From contig UQYQ01000005.1 of NCBI GenBank assembly GCA_900545345.1, positions 1 to 64,000 of the forward strand: a DNA stretch of 64,000 bases, written 5' to 3'. Shown one piece after another: positions 17,410-27,113 of this stretch. The notes under the pieces are model-generated. The model did no database searches, was not told where the DNA came from, and saw only the letters and a program-made list of their open reading frames with translations. The stretch is from an uncultured Ruminococcus sp. Lineage in GTDB: Bacteria > Bacillota > Clostridia > Oscillospirales > Ruminococcaceae. The position numbers were made by a program, and so were the translations under genes. How positions within the stretch are numbered: the stretch's first letter is position 1; the number at the start of each line of letters is the position of its first letter.

Positions 17410-19467
17410 TTATTTTACTTTAACTTTTCTGAGTTTCTTGTTCCACTTGCTGTATACTTTGATAGCCTTACCGTTTTTATCTTTGTATGTAGCATAAGCT
17501 CTGACTCTTACAAAGTATGTCTTCTTGCTCTTAATCTTCTTGTTCTTGATTGTGAGCTTTGTCTTTTTAAGGTCTTTCTTGAAGATAGCTTTCTTGAAAT
17601 TCTTCTTTGCTGAAACCTGAATCTGATAGCCCTTAGCTTTCTTAACTTTCTTCCAGGTTACATTAATCTTTTTCTTAGCATTGCTCTTAACCTTTAGAGT
17701 ATTTAGCTTAGCCTGTTTCATAGCCTTCTGAGCAGCCTTTTTATCCTTAGCAACTTGTGAAGCATTTCTTGTCGTTGCCTTAGGTTTGGAAGTAGTTTTT
17801 ACAGGTGTTGCCGGTTTAGATATTGCTTTGCTTATTGTTTTGATAACTTTTCCGTTTTTGTCGAGAAGCTCAATACTTCTTATTAAGTATACATAGTCGG
17901 ACGCTTCTCTCCATGACTGGGTAGTTGCATAGAATGTATAGCTGTCACCGGTCTTTATAGGATTTGTAAGTGTAAACTCTGCCGTGCATTTTGTCGCACC
18001 TGTCAGTGTGCTGTCACCTTGTATTTTAACAGCTGTTTCCACACCTGCAACATTTGCGGTAATTCTGAGGCTTGAGTATTGATCGAACTTTGTATCAGGT
18101 GCACAGTCCAGTACATATCTTACAGAAACAGCACCGTTCATTGAAGCGTCGGCTTTTCCGCTTGCTACAGTTGTAAGTGTTTTTGAACTCTTTGTCCAGT
18201 ATATTAACGCAAGAGCCTGATCTTTAGGCAATGGAGCAATAATCTCAAATTTATCCGGTTCACCCTCGAATGCCTTTTTAATTGCATCAATTATTTCAGG
18301 TTGAGTAACTGCATATGTTGCTCTGTTGAAAAGACCGAAGCCGTGTACACCATTATATCCGTTATCCCAGTATACAGGCACCATACCTCTTGCTCTTGCT
18401 GCTTTGCAGACTTCATTTGCGAAAAGAACACGAGAAGCTGTGTTGTTTGTATCGTATGATGTTTTGTCTATAGAACCCCATTCGCCGATAACTACTGGAT
18501 AACCCTTTGAAACGAATGAAATATAACATCTTGTGAACAGGTCTTTCATTTCTTTAATTTGTGTAGTAGTTCCCCATGATGTGGTTTTGCCGTTTTCTTC
18601 TCCGCAGAAATCCCAAGGAGTATAATAGTGTACGGAAATCATTATTCTCTGTTCTTTTGCGGGGATTGACTTATCTCTGTAAGTATCTGTAGGAAGTTTA
18701 AAACCGTAATCTCCTGTTGTTTTATCAATATCTGTATACCATCCCGGAATTAAAAGCCAACGCTTATCGTTGTTTCCGCCGGTTTGACGAACTGTGTCAA
18801 CAAAGATTTGATTGTATGTATTTATTTTTTCATATGCTGTCGGGTTAGGATCTCCGTCACCGACTTCATTCATTGACTCAAAAATAAGATGTTCGTCATA
18901 ATTTTTGAACTTTTCAGCAATCTGCTGCCAACAAGCCTGATATTTTTTATAAACTTCAACCTGTTCTTCATCAGTATAATATTCTAGTGTTTCATTCCAA
19001 CTGTTTCTTGGCTTTGACATCATCCAGCCTTTTAACACTGTTGTATATCCGTCACCGTGAATGTTGATGATAGCGTAAAGACCTTCATCAACACAATAGT
19101 CGACAACTTCCTGAACTCTGTTGAGCCAAGCAGTGTCTATTGTATAATCAGGTCCTTCACCGATTTTAGTCAAATAAGAAACAGGAATTCTTATTGATTT
19201 AAAACCTTGTGCTTTAACTGCCTGAATAAGCTCTTTGGTGATTTTTGTGCTTTGCCATGCAGTTTCGCTAGGAGAGCCGTCGTTATAATTAGTCGCTTCA
19301 AGCTGATTTCCGACATTCCAGCCTGCTCCCATTTCTTTAACAATTTGATTTTGTGTCAGATTCTTGAAGTCATTAACTTCAGCACCGGCAGATACAGCAG
19401 AAAACGATAAAGCACTTATCGATATTACAGCAGCTGATATGCCTGCAATTAATTTTTTGAAATCCAT
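17410..19467 (-). CDS. Secreted GH5 endoglucanase (cellulase family) with Lys-rich C-terminal module
   Basis: 685 residues. Signal peptide 1-29 (ends 'VSAGA'); GH5 barrel about 35-400 with 'GAGWNVGNQLEA', acid/base Glu201 in 'FESMNEVGDG', 'SVHYYTPWDF', and nucleophile Glu329 in 'VVIGEWGSID'. Residues about 415-545 look like a beta-sandwich, perhaps a carbohydrate-binding module; then a Thr/Lys linker and a basic fibronectin-III-like module (about 585-685) nearly identical to that of the YD-repeat protein at 31903. It should cleave beta-1,4-glucans outside the cell. The exact GH5 subfamily is uncertain. No dockerin is seen, so the basic module may replace cellulosome attachment. Confidence 0.9.
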   Translation of the reverse strand: MDFKKLIAGISAAVISISALSFSAVSAGAEVNDFKNLTQNQIVKEMGAGWNVGNQLEATNYNDGSPSETAWQSTKITKELIQAVKAQGFKSIRIPVSYLTKIGEGPDYTIDTAWLNRVQEVVDYCVDEGLYAIINIHGDGYTTVLKGWMMSKPRNSWNETLEYYTDEEQVEVYKKYQACWQQIAEKFKNYDEHLIFESMNEVGDGDPNPTAYEKINTYNQIFVDTVRQTGGNNDKRWLLIPGWYTDIDKTTGDYGFKLPTDTYRDKSIPAKEQRIMISVHYYTPWDFCGEENGKTTSWGTTTQIKEMKDLFTRCYISFVSKGYPVVIGEWGSIDKTSYDTNNTASRVLFANEVCKAARARGMVPVYWDNGYNGVHGFGLFNRATYAVTQPEIIDAIKKAFEGEPDKFEIIAPLPKDQALALIYWTKSSKTLTTVASGKADASMNGAVSVRYVLDCAPDTKFDQYSSLRITANVAGVETAVKIQGDSTLTGATKCTAEFTLTNPIKTGDSYTFYATTQSWREASDYVYLIRSIELLDKNGKVIKTISKAISKPATPVKTTSKPKATTRNASQVAKDKKAAQKAMKQAKLNTLKVKSNAKKKINVTWKKVKKAKGYQIQVSAKKNFKKAIFKKDLKKTKLTIKNKKIKSKKTYFVRVRAYATYKDKNGKAIKVYSKWNKKLRKVKVK

Positions 19468-19835
19468 AATCTTTCTCCTTCATAAATTCAATATATTTAA
19501 AATATGCTGCATAAATATTATACATTTAATTAATGTATAAAGTCAATATTTATATGCAATTTTATATCTTTTGAAAAAGTTGTTTTTATTTGCAATAAAT
19601 TTCAAGAATATTAACAAGTATTACATCATATGGAACCTATATCTTAAAATGGCTTTTAAATCTTTGAACAAAAGACTTTATTTTTTAAAAAAAGTGTTGT
19701 ATAATATATAAACATACGATTTTTTTGAAACCTTGAAAATTTTAAAATTTTCAGGTATTTGCCGCTGCATAGATATTGCCGGCAGTTAAGTTACCGGAAT
19801 CGGATTAAATTTCGTAGATTGGTATGGTGATTTTT
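19468..19835. other. Intergenic region between divergent GH5 and activase genes
   Basis: 368 AT-rich bases without a gene. A TATAAT box preceded by TGTTG lies at 19700-19705 on the plus strand and may serve the activase gene, although no good -35 box is seen. A CCGG...CCGG small inverted repeat lies near 19773-19795. Nothing else recognised. Confidence 0.5.
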
Positions 19836-22790
19836 ATGGATAAAATTTATAACCTCGGAATAGATGTTGGTTCTACTACCGTAAAAACGGTTATATTAGA
19901 CGATGACGAAATTATTTATAATAAATATGAAAGACATTTTTCTAAAGTTAAAGAAACTGTTGCTGAGCAGCTTAAAATTATAAGGGATAAATTCAAAGGC
20001 GAGAAATTTAAAATTGCCATTACAGGCTCTGCAGGACTCGGAATTGCAAATACAAGCGGTATTGAGTTTGTTCAGGAAGTTTATTCTGCATTTGTAGCAG
20101 TAAATAAGAGCTATCCTGATACAGATGTTGTTGTCGAACTTGGCGGTGAAGATGCAAAAATTATTTTCCTGACAGGCGGGGTAGAGCAGAGAATGAACGG
20201 CTCATGTGCCGGCGGAACAGGAGCTTTTATTGACCAAATGGCAACGCTTTTAGGTGTTACACCCGATGAACTGAATGAGCTTTCATTAAAAGCAGAGAAG
20301 ATTTATCCTATTGCTTCACGGTGCGGGGTTTTTGCAAAGTCGGATATCCAGCCGCTTTTAAATCAAGGAGCAAAAAAAGAAGATATTGCAGCATCGATAT
20401 ATCAGGCTGTTGTCGACCAGACTGTTTCGGGACTGGCACAGGGAAGAAAAATCGAAGGTAAGGTTTTGTTTTTAGGCGGACCTCTTTCATTTTTAAGCGG
20501 ACTTAGAAAAGCATTTGTGACAACTCTTAAATTAGATAATGAAAATGCAGTTTTTCCGGAACTTGCACCTTGCTTTATGGCATACGGAAGTGCAATTCAG
20601 GCAGGTCAGATTGCTGAACCTATGACAATAGATGAGGCACTTGAGAGAATACTCAATGCAAAGACTGCTGATAACATTGTTGTGGGAGAGCCTTTATTTA
20701 ATTCAAAAGAAGAGTATCATGATTTTGTAGAAAGACATAAAAAGTCAGATCTTAAATATGAAGATATCAATACATATGAGGGAGATGCATATTTGGGAAT
20801 TGACGCAGGCTCTACTACTACAAAGCTTGTCCTTATAACCCCTGACGGAAAGCTTTTGTATAATCATTATTGTTCTAACAAGGGACAGCCTCTTGATATT
20901 ATTACAGAGAAAATTAAAGAAATATATAAGCTGTCAGATGACAGAATTAATATAGTATCATCAGCAGTAACAGGCTATGGCGAAGATTTAATAAAAGCCG
21001 GACTTGGTATTGACTACGGAATAGTTGAAACTGTAGCACATTTTAAGGCAGCGGCTCATTTCTGTCCTGATGTTGATTTTATCATTGATATCGGCGGTCA
21101 GGATATTAAATGCTTTAAGATCAAAAATAATGCGATTGACAGTATTATGCTTAACGAAGCTTGTTCTTCGGGCTGCGGTTCGTTTATACAAACATTTGCA
21201 CAGGCAATGGGTTATGAAATTGCAGACTTTGCGAATTTAGGTCTTTTTGCTAAAGCTCCTGTAGAACTTGGTTCAAGATGCACAGTGTTTATGAACAGTT
21301 CGGTTAAACAGGCTCAAAAAGACGGTGCGAGTGTTGAGGACATTTCAGCAGGACTTTCATCTTCTATTATTAAAAATGCAATATATAAGGTTATTCGTGC
21401 TAAATCACCTGAAGAGCTTGGTAAAAACATTGTTGTTCAGGGCGGAACATTTTTAAACGATGCGGTGCTTCGTTCTTTTGAGCTTGAAATGGGAAGGAAT
21501 GTTACACGACCGGCAATAGCAGGTCTTATGGGTGCTTTCGGTTGTGCATTATATGCAAAGGAAAAAGCTAAGGCAGACGGAAAAGAAAAATCAAATATCA
21601 TTTCAAGTGATGAGATAGAGAGTTTTTCATATACTCAGACATCAGCTCAGTGCGGCAGGTGCGGTGCTAACTGTAACCTTACAATAATAAGATTCAGCGA
21701 CGGACATAGATTTATTTCAGGCAACAGATGTGAAAAAGGTGCCGGAATAAAAACTGAGAATCTTCCGCTGAATATGTTCGAGCACAAGTATGATATAATA
21801 AGGTATTATGAAAACATTAAACCCGAGAATCCTATAGCCAAAGTCGGAATTCCTTTGGTTTTAAGTTTCTATGATATGCTTCCGTTTTTCCATACTATGT
21901 TTACCGCTCTCGGCTTTGAGGTGGTTTTGTCAGAAGAATCTACAAGAGAAACATATTATAAAGGACAGCAGACTATTCCGTCAGACACTGTTTGTTATCC
22001 TGCAAAGCTTGCACACGGTCATATAGAAAGCTTGCTTGAAAAAGGTGTGGATTTCATATTCTATCCTTGTATGAGTTATAATGTTGACGAGGGTGGAAGT
22101 GATAACCACTATAATTGTCCTGTTGTTGCTTATTATCCTGAGCTTTTAAAGGCTAATATGCCTGTTTTGAATGATGATAATTTTATTTCACCGTATGTTG
22201 ATATAAATAAAAAGAATCATACGGCAAAGGCAGTTTCAAGAGCACTTAAAAAGTATGGCATTACAAAATCAATGGTATATGATGTTTTGGACAAGGCATA
22301 TTCAAATGAGGTACGATACAGAAGAGGCATAGAAACAAAAGCAAAGGAAATTATTGCCGATGCACGTTCAAAGGGACAGAAGATAATTGTTCTTGCAGGA
22401 CGGCCATATCATATAGACCCTGAAATTAATCACGGAATACACAAGCTTATAACATCACTCGGACTGGCTGTAATAACAGAGGACAGTGTATCAAATTTAA
22501 TTGATGTTCCGCCGCTTGATGTTTTGAATCAATGGACATATCATTCAAGACTTTATCGTGCGGCTGAATATGTATCAACTCAGCCTGATATGCAGCTTGT
22601 TCAGCTGGTTTCTTTCGGCTGCGGAATCGATGCTGTCACAACCGATGAGGTAAGGGCTATTTTAGAAGAAAACGGTAAGCTTTATACTCAGCTGAAAATA
22701 GATGAAATAAACAACCTCGGTGCTGCGAAAATAAGAATGAGAAGCTTAGTGGCCTCACTTGAAGAAAAGGAAGGAAAGTTTGAAAAATAA
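19836..22790 (+). CDS. 2-hydroxyacyl-CoA dehydratase activase-related protein (two ASKHA domains plus DUF2229-like)
   Basis: 984 residues. Two BadF/HgdC-type ATPase domains follow each other: the first with 'GIDVGSTTVKTVI' and 'NGSCAGGTGAFIDQ', the second with 'LGIDAGSTTTKLVLI' and 'ACSSGCGSFIQ'. Cys in these loops bind the [4Fe-4S] cluster in HgdC. The C-terminal third has 'QCGRCGANCNL' and 'PSDTVCYPAKLAHGH', like the dehydratase-associated domain. HgdC-type proteins inject an electron into radical 2-hydroxyacyl-CoA dehydratases; the substrate of this fused class is unknown. The ATG at 19836 has GGTGA; one at 19824 has none. Its homologues often carry the next gene as their C terminus. Confidence 0.85.
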   Translation: MDKIYNLGIDVGSTTVKTVILDDDEIIYNKYERHFSKVKETVAEQLKIIRDKFKGEKFKIAITGSAGLGIANTSGIEFVQEVYSAFVAVNKSYPDTDVVVELGGEDAKIIFLTGGVEQRMNGSCAGGTGAFIDQMATLLGVTPDELNELSLKAEKIYPIASRCGVFAKSDIQPLLNQGAKKEDIAASIYQAVVDQTVSGLAQGRKIEGKVLFLGGPLSFLSGLRKAFVTTLKLDNENAVFPELAPCFMAYGSAIQAGQIAEPMTIDEALERILNAKTADNIVVGEPLFNSKEEYHDFVERHKKSDLKYEDINTYEGDAYLGIDAGSTTTKLVLITPDGKLLYNHYCSNKGQPLDIITEKIKEIYKLSDDRINIVSSAVTGYGEDLIKAGLGIDYGIVETVAHFKAAAHFCPDVDFIIDIGGQDIKCFKIKNNAIDSIMLNEACSSGCGSFIQTFAQAMGYEIADFANLGLFAKAPVELGSRCTVFMNSSVKQAQKDGASVEDISAGLSSSIIKNAIYKVIRAKSPEELGKNIVVQGGTFLNDAVLRSFELEMGRNVTRPAIAGLMGAFGCALYAKEKAKADGKEKSNIISSDEIESFSYTQTSAQCGRCGANCNLTIIRFSDGHRFISGNRCEKGAGIKTENLPLNMFEHKYDIIRYYENIKPENPIAKVGIPLVLSFYDMLPFFHTMFTALGFEVVLSEESTRETYYKGQQTIPSDTVCYPAKLAHGHIESLLEKGVDFIFYPCMSYNVDEGGSDNHYNCPVVAYYPELLKANMPVLNDDNFISPYVDINKKNHTAKAVSRALKKYGITKSMVYDVLDKAYSNEVRYRRGIETKAKEIIADARSKGQKIIVLAGRPYHIDPEINHGIHKLITSLGLAVITEDSVSNLIDVPPLDVLNQWTYHSRLYRAAEYVSTQPDMQLVQLVSFGCGIDAVTTDEVRAILEENGKLYTQLKIDEINNLGAAKIRMRSLVASLEEKEGKFEK

Positions 22791-22900
22791 GCAATTTAAT
22801 TGAGATTATCCGTTTTATTGAATTTTTCAATCTTGTGAGTTTTGTGCTTTTCGTACAATGTGCGAAATTTCGTTTTACGAAACCGTTCAAAACATTGAAA

Positions 22901-22936
22901 GGAGGAAATGCTCCTGATGGAGCATGATAAAATATG
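22901..22936 (+). promoter_or_regulatory. Shine-Dalgarno interrupted by a hairpin
   Basis: GGAGG (22901-22905) and TGAT (22925-22928) are separated by 19 bases that fold as ATGCTCC-TGAT-GGAGCAT. Without these bases the site would read AAAGGAGGTGATAAAATATG, a full-length Shine-Dalgarno at normal spacing from the ATG at 22934. The other ATGs inside the hairpin are in different frames and give only short peptides. Confidence 0.75.
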
Positions 22937-24169
22937 GCATCAAACAGAGTTAATCAAACTGTTTTTACAGAGGATATGAAGAAAGAGTATACTATTTTAG
23001 TACCCGATATGCTTCCTATCCATTTTAAGCTTATTATTGAGATTTTCCGTGAATACGGATATAATATGGAGCTTTTGCAAACTTCGACAAGGTCGGTTAT
23101 TGACGAAGGATTAAAAAATGTGCATAATGATACCTGTTATCCTGCGCTTCTTGTTATAGGTCAGTTTATGGACGCTTTAAAGAGCGGAAAATACGATGTT
23201 AATAAAACTGCACTTTTAATTTCTCAGACGGGAGGAGGATGCAGAGCTTCAAATTATCTTCATCTTCTTCGCAAGTCACTTTCAGCAGAATTTCCTCAGG
23301 TTCCTGTTATTTCATTAAATTTTTCAGGGCTTGAAAAAAATCCTGCATTTCAAATCACACCAATGATAGCTTTAAAACTTATTTATGCGGTTATGTACGG
23401 CGATATGCTTATGTCGCTGTATTATCAGTGCAAGCCTTATGAAATCCATAAAGGCAGTACTGACAGAGTACTTAACAACTGGCAGAGAAAGCTTTCTGTA
23501 TTGTTTCATAAGAATAAATATTTTAATACAAAGAAGATATACAACAGGATTTTAAACGATTTTTCAGAAATAAAAAGAACTAAGGTCAAGAAGCCTAAGG
23601 TGGGCATTGTAGGTGAAATTTATGTGAAATATTCACCGCTGGCGAATAATCATCTTTGTGATTTTCTGATTGAAGAGGGATGCGAACCTAATGTTCCGGG
23701 ACTTTTAGACTTTATACTTTATTGTGCGTCGGATACTATAAATGACGCTAAAATTTATGACACTAAAACAAAGAAAACAATGCTTTTCGGAATAGGTTAT
23801 GATGTATTATATAAGTTTCAGAAACAGCAGATTAAGGTCATGAAAGAACACGGTGAATTTGCACCGCCTCATGATTTTGAACATTTAAGACACTACGCAG
23901 ATGAGTATATTCATCAAGGCGTCAAGATGGGCGAAGGATGGCTGATAACCGCTGAAATGGCGGCTTTAGCAGAGTCCGGAACGAAAAATATTATTTGTAC
24001 TCAGCCATTTGGATGTCTTCCGAATCACATTGTTGCTAAGGGTATGTCAAGGGTGATTAAAAATGCTTACCCTGATGCAAATATTGTCGCTATTGATTAT
24101 GACCCGGGTGCTACAAAGGTCAATCAGGAAAACCGAATAAAGCTTATGCTTGCAAATGCAAAGAACTAA
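22934..24169 (+). CDS. 2-hydroxyacyl-CoA dehydratase D-component-like protein
   Basis: 411 residues related to the 2-hydroxyglutaryl-CoA dehydratase subunit family: 'NDTCYPALLVIGQFMDALKS', 'QTGGGCRASNY', 'ICTQPFGCLPNHIVAKGM', 'AIDYDPGATKVN'. Conserved Cys in these motifs could ligate an iron-sulfur cluster. It follows the activase gene by 143 bases in the same direction. In many Firmicutes both are one polypeptide of about 1400 residues, so they probably form one complex. The hairpin-split ribosome site may tune its translation. Confidence 0.85.
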   Translation: MASNRVNQTVFTEDMKKEYTILVPDMLPIHFKLIIEIFREYGYNMELLQTSTRSVIDEGLKNVHNDTCYPALLVIGQFMDALKSGKYDVNKTALLISQTGGGCRASNYLHLLRKSLSAEFPQVPVISLNFSGLEKNPAFQITPMIALKLIYAVMYGDMLMSLYYQCKPYEIHKGSTDRVLNNWQRKLSVLFHKNKYFNTKKIYNRILNDFSEIKRTKVKKPKVGIVGEIYVKYSPLANNHLCDFLIEEGCEPNVPGLLDFILYCASDTINDAKIYDTKTKKTMLFGIGYDVLYKFQKQQIKVMKEHGEFAPPHDFEHLRHYADEYIHQGVKMGEGWLITAEMAALAESGTKNIICTQPFGCLPNHIVAKGMSRVIKNAYPDANIVAIDYDPGATKVNQENRIKLMLANAKN

Positions 24170-24176
24170 ACTTTTA

Positions 24177-24212
24177 TCCTTCTCTTTATAAACAAGAGAA
24201 GGATTTTTTTTA
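24177..24212 (+). terminator. Terminator of the activase/dehydratase operon
   Basis: ATCCTTCTCTT / AAGAGAAGGAT stem followed by eight T. Confidence 0.9.
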
Positions 24213-24343
24213 TTTTAATTAATGTGAAAAGCTTATTTTTCTGTCATATTTTTCATAGGGGAAAAAGTTACTTATTATTTGACAAAATGCAAGGTTTTAT
24301 GTTAAGGTTATTATATAAAAATTATTTAATGGAGGGATAAAAA

Positions 24344-26461
24344 ATGAACAAGTTGTTTAAGACAGGAATTTTGAGCGTTTTATCTTGCACAGTTCTGGTA
24401 CAATCTTTTACTTGCTATTCAGCACAATTAACTAAAGCTTCAAATACAGCAGACAAATCAAATATTTCGTCTTATTATGAAAATGGGGATTTAACAGATT
24501 ATGAAGCCGATGATATCGGTTCTGACATAGATAAGGATTATACTGACGGACTTGAGATTTTGGAAAGTGCTGATTTATCGGAAGAATACGCAAAAAATAA
24601 TGATCCTTTATACAAAAAGTATAAAGATAATTCACCGATGCTTTATTCATCGAAGGCTTTCGGGGTAAAGGAACCTTCCGTCCCCAAAGCGTTAGCAGGG
24701 CTTGAAGTTATAGATGGTATTGATGTTTCGATGTATCAGGCATATTCAACCCCGATTGACTGGAATAAGGTTAAAGCAGCAGGCGTATCATATGCAATAA
24801 TAAGATGCGGATACAGAGGATGGGGCAATGGTAAAATTGTTGCCGATTCATATTTTAAGCAGAATATAGAGGGTGCTTTGGCGGCAGGACTGCAGGTTGG
24901 TGTTTATTTCTATACCCAGGCTATTACTGCCACTGAGGCAAGGCAGGAAGCAGATTTTTGTGTTAATTCAGTAAAAGGATATAAAATTACTCTTCCTATT
25001 TACATAGATATAGAATTTGCCGATGCTGAAGGAAGACTTGATTCTAAAAATCTTTCTAAAGCTTCAAAGACAAATATTTGCAAAGCATTTGCAAACAGAG
25101 TGCAAAGTGCAGGATATACAGGTGGGGTTTATGCAAATAAGTCGTGGCTGGAAACAGAAATTGACGGAAAGGCACTTGCTCAAAAATATGCTATTTGGCT
25201 TGCACACTATGCATCAAGCACGACCTATGCAGGTGAATTCAGTATGTGGCAGTATTCCTCTAAAGGTTCAATCAACGGAATCAAGGGAAGCGTTGACATT
25301 AACAAATACTATCTTTCAAAGCCTCACACAGTTTCTGGGCTGAAGGCAAACGACAGCACAAACAATGACCCTACTGAAGTTTATTTAACATGGGATTATG
25401 CGGCGGGTGCTTATCGTTATCAGATAAAGGTATTTGACGAAGCTTCCAATGCATGGGTTTCTTTAGGAACAACAAATACAAATACAAAAGTTATAACCGG
25501 ACTTGATTCAAATAAAGAATATCAATATAAAGTCAGAGCATACAAGCTTATAGGTGACAAAAAAATATATGGTTCGTATTCGCCTGTTGTAAAATATCGG
25601 TCACCTTTGACTAAAGTTACCGGACTGACTCAAACCGATGCGGCGACAACTTCTGTTTCATTAAAATGGAATAAGCTGACCACTGCGGACGGTTATTATG
25701 TAAAGATGTATAACAGTGAGAAAAAGAAGTGGGGAGAAGCCAAAAAGATTTCGGGTAATGAAAATGTTACAGCCAAAATAACAGGTCTTGATTATGCAAC
25801 CTGCTATAAGTTTATTGTGCAAGGCTATTCTGTCGAGGAAGACGGCAAGGAAGTTGCTCTTATTGATTCTGCATTACTGAAAACAGTTACTGACCCTAAA
25901 AAGGCAAGCGGACTTAAATATACCCAGACAGCAGCTGCAAGCATTACACTGACTTGGAATAAGCTGGACAGAGGCTCAGGTTATGAGATACTTTATTATG
26001 ACAAAGTAAAAAAGAAATATGTTGTGTGCAAAACCGTATCAGGAAAAAGCAAAAACAAAGCAACTGTTTCAGGTCTTAAATCAGGTACTACATATAAGTT
26101 TATAGTTCGTGGATTTAAGACGGTCGGCGGAGTGAAATGGAAAGGAACCAAAAGCAGTGCATACAGCATGTCTACACTTCCTGCAAAAATAAGTACACCT
26201 AAGGTTACATTTAAGGGCAAAAAGGGTACGCTGACATGGAAAGCTTGCACAGGTGCGGCAGGATATGAGGTTCAGAAGCTTAATGCTTCAACAAAGAAAT
26301 GGAAAACCGTTAAGACAATAACAGGAAAGAAAAATAATAAGTACACATTTAAACTCGCTAAAAAGAAATCTGCAAAATACAGAGTTCGTGCCTTCAGAGT
26401 GATAAAAGGAAAGACTCGATACGGTGCTTATTCGGCAAAGAAAACCGCAAAAAATAAATAG
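24344..26461 (+). CDS. Secreted GH25 muramidase with fibronectin-III-like repeats
   Basis: 705 residues. Signal peptide about 1-27; acidic linker to about 118; GH25 domain about 122-328 with catalytic Asp in 'GIDVSMYQ' (Asp126) and the D-x-E pair in 'PIYIDIEFAD', plus 'SMWQYSSKG'. Four fibronectin-III-like repeats of about 90 residues follow (about 329-705), each with 'L.W....A..Y.V' and 'Y.V.AY' patterns, the last more basic. GH25 enzymes cleave the MurNAc-GlcNAc bond of peptidoglycan, so this is likely an autolysin or wall-remodelling enzyme. GGAGGG precedes the ATG. Monocistronic, with terminators on both sides. Confidence 0.92.
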   Translation: MNKLFKTGILSVLSCTVLVQSFTCYSAQLTKASNTADKSNISSYYENGDLTDYEADDIGSDIDKDYTDGLEILESADLSEEYAKNNDPLYKKYKDNSPMLYSSKAFGVKEPSVPKALAGLEVIDGIDVSMYQAYSTPIDWNKVKAAGVSYAIIRCGYRGWGNGKIVADSYFKQNIEGALAAGLQVGVYFYTQAITATEARQEADFCVNSVKGYKITLPIYIDIEFADAEGRLDSKNLSKASKTNICKAFANRVQSAGYTGGVYANKSWLETEIDGKALAQKYAIWLAHYASSTTYAGEFSMWQYSSKGSINGIKGSVDINKYYLSKPHTVSGLKANDSTNNDPTEVYLTWDYAAGAYRYQIKVFDEASNAWVSLGTTNTNTKVITGLDSNKEYQYKVRAYKLIGDKKIYGSYSPVVKYRSPLTKVTGLTQTDAATTSVSLKWNKLTTADGYYVKMYNSEKKKWGEAKKISGNENVTAKITGLDYATCYKFIVQGYSVEEDGKEVALIDSALLKTVTDPKKASGLKYTQTAAASITLTWNKLDRGSGYEILYYDKVKKKYVVCKTVSGKSKNKATVSGLKSGTTYKFIVRGFKTVGGVKWKGTKSSAYSMSTLPAKISTPKVTFKGKKGTLTWKACTGAAGYEVQKLNASTKKWKTVKTITGKKNNKYTFKLAKKKSAKYRVRAFRVIKGKTRYGAYSAKKTAKNK

Positions 26462-26467
26462 GTGTTT

Positions 26468-26498
26468 ATCCCTCTCACAAAGGTGAGAGGGATTTTTT
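26468..26498 (+). terminator. Terminator of the GH25 gene
   Basis: ATCCCTCTCAC-AAAG-GTGAGAGGGAT followed by TTTTTT. Confidence 0.9.
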
Positions 26499-26633
26499 AT
26501 ATAAAATATAATGTTATGAAGAAAACAGCTTTTGACATATTTTTCAGTCAAAGGCTGTTATTATTTAATCAGATAAATAAAACGGACATGCTTTATTGGT
26601 ATTTATTAAAAAGAAAGGCAGATGAGATAAGTT

Positions 26634-27113
26634 TTGGGACTTAAAATATACGATGAAGTAGAAGAGAAGTCTAAACTGACGGCGTATATCAGCGGGGAAA
26701 TAGATCATCATACCGCAAAATATATCAGAAAAGAAATAGATATAAATGTTGAAAAGTTAAATCCTGCTGAACTTTATCTTGACTTTTCAAAGGTTGACTT
26801 TATGGACAGTTCAGGCATAGGTCTTGTTATGGGCAGATATAAGCTTCAAAATCAACGAGGCGGAAAAGTGTTCATACAAAATCCTCCTCCTCTTATAAAA
26901 AAGGTTATGTTGGTAGCCGGAATAAATAAGCTTGCAAAAATTGTTAGCATAGATGTCCCATTGTCAGAAATGATAGAAACAAAAGAATCATTAAAGAATT
27001 CCGAAAAAACGAAAAATCAAGTTGAAGCAGTTTCTATTGATGTTAAGAAAAATAATTATGTTAATAATGTGCAAAAAAAAGCTTTAAATGAGGAGGTCGA
27101 TGACAATGCCTAG
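26634..27113 (+). CDS. spoIIAA: Anti-sigma F factor antagonist SpoIIAA
   Basis: 159 residues. The STAS domain (1-110) has the phosphorylation site 'FMDSSGIGLVMGRYK' typical of SpoIIAA. Unphosphorylated SpoIIAA binds SpoIIAB and releases sigma F in the forespore. About 45 extra residues follow the usual end (Bacillus SpoIIAA has about 117), rich in Lys, Asn and Val, unlike the family. The start is TTG at 26634; AAAGG lies 15 bases ahead, so initiation may be weak. The end overlaps spoIIAB by 8 bases. Confidence 0.9.
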   Translation: MGLKIYDEVEEKSKLTAYISGEIDHHTAKYIRKEIDINVEKLNPAELYLDFSKVDFMDSSGIGLVMGRYKLQNQRGGKVFIQNPPPLIKKVMLVAGINKLAKIVSIDVPLSEMIETKESLKNSEKTKNQVEAVSIDVKKNNYVNNVQKKALNEEVDDNA

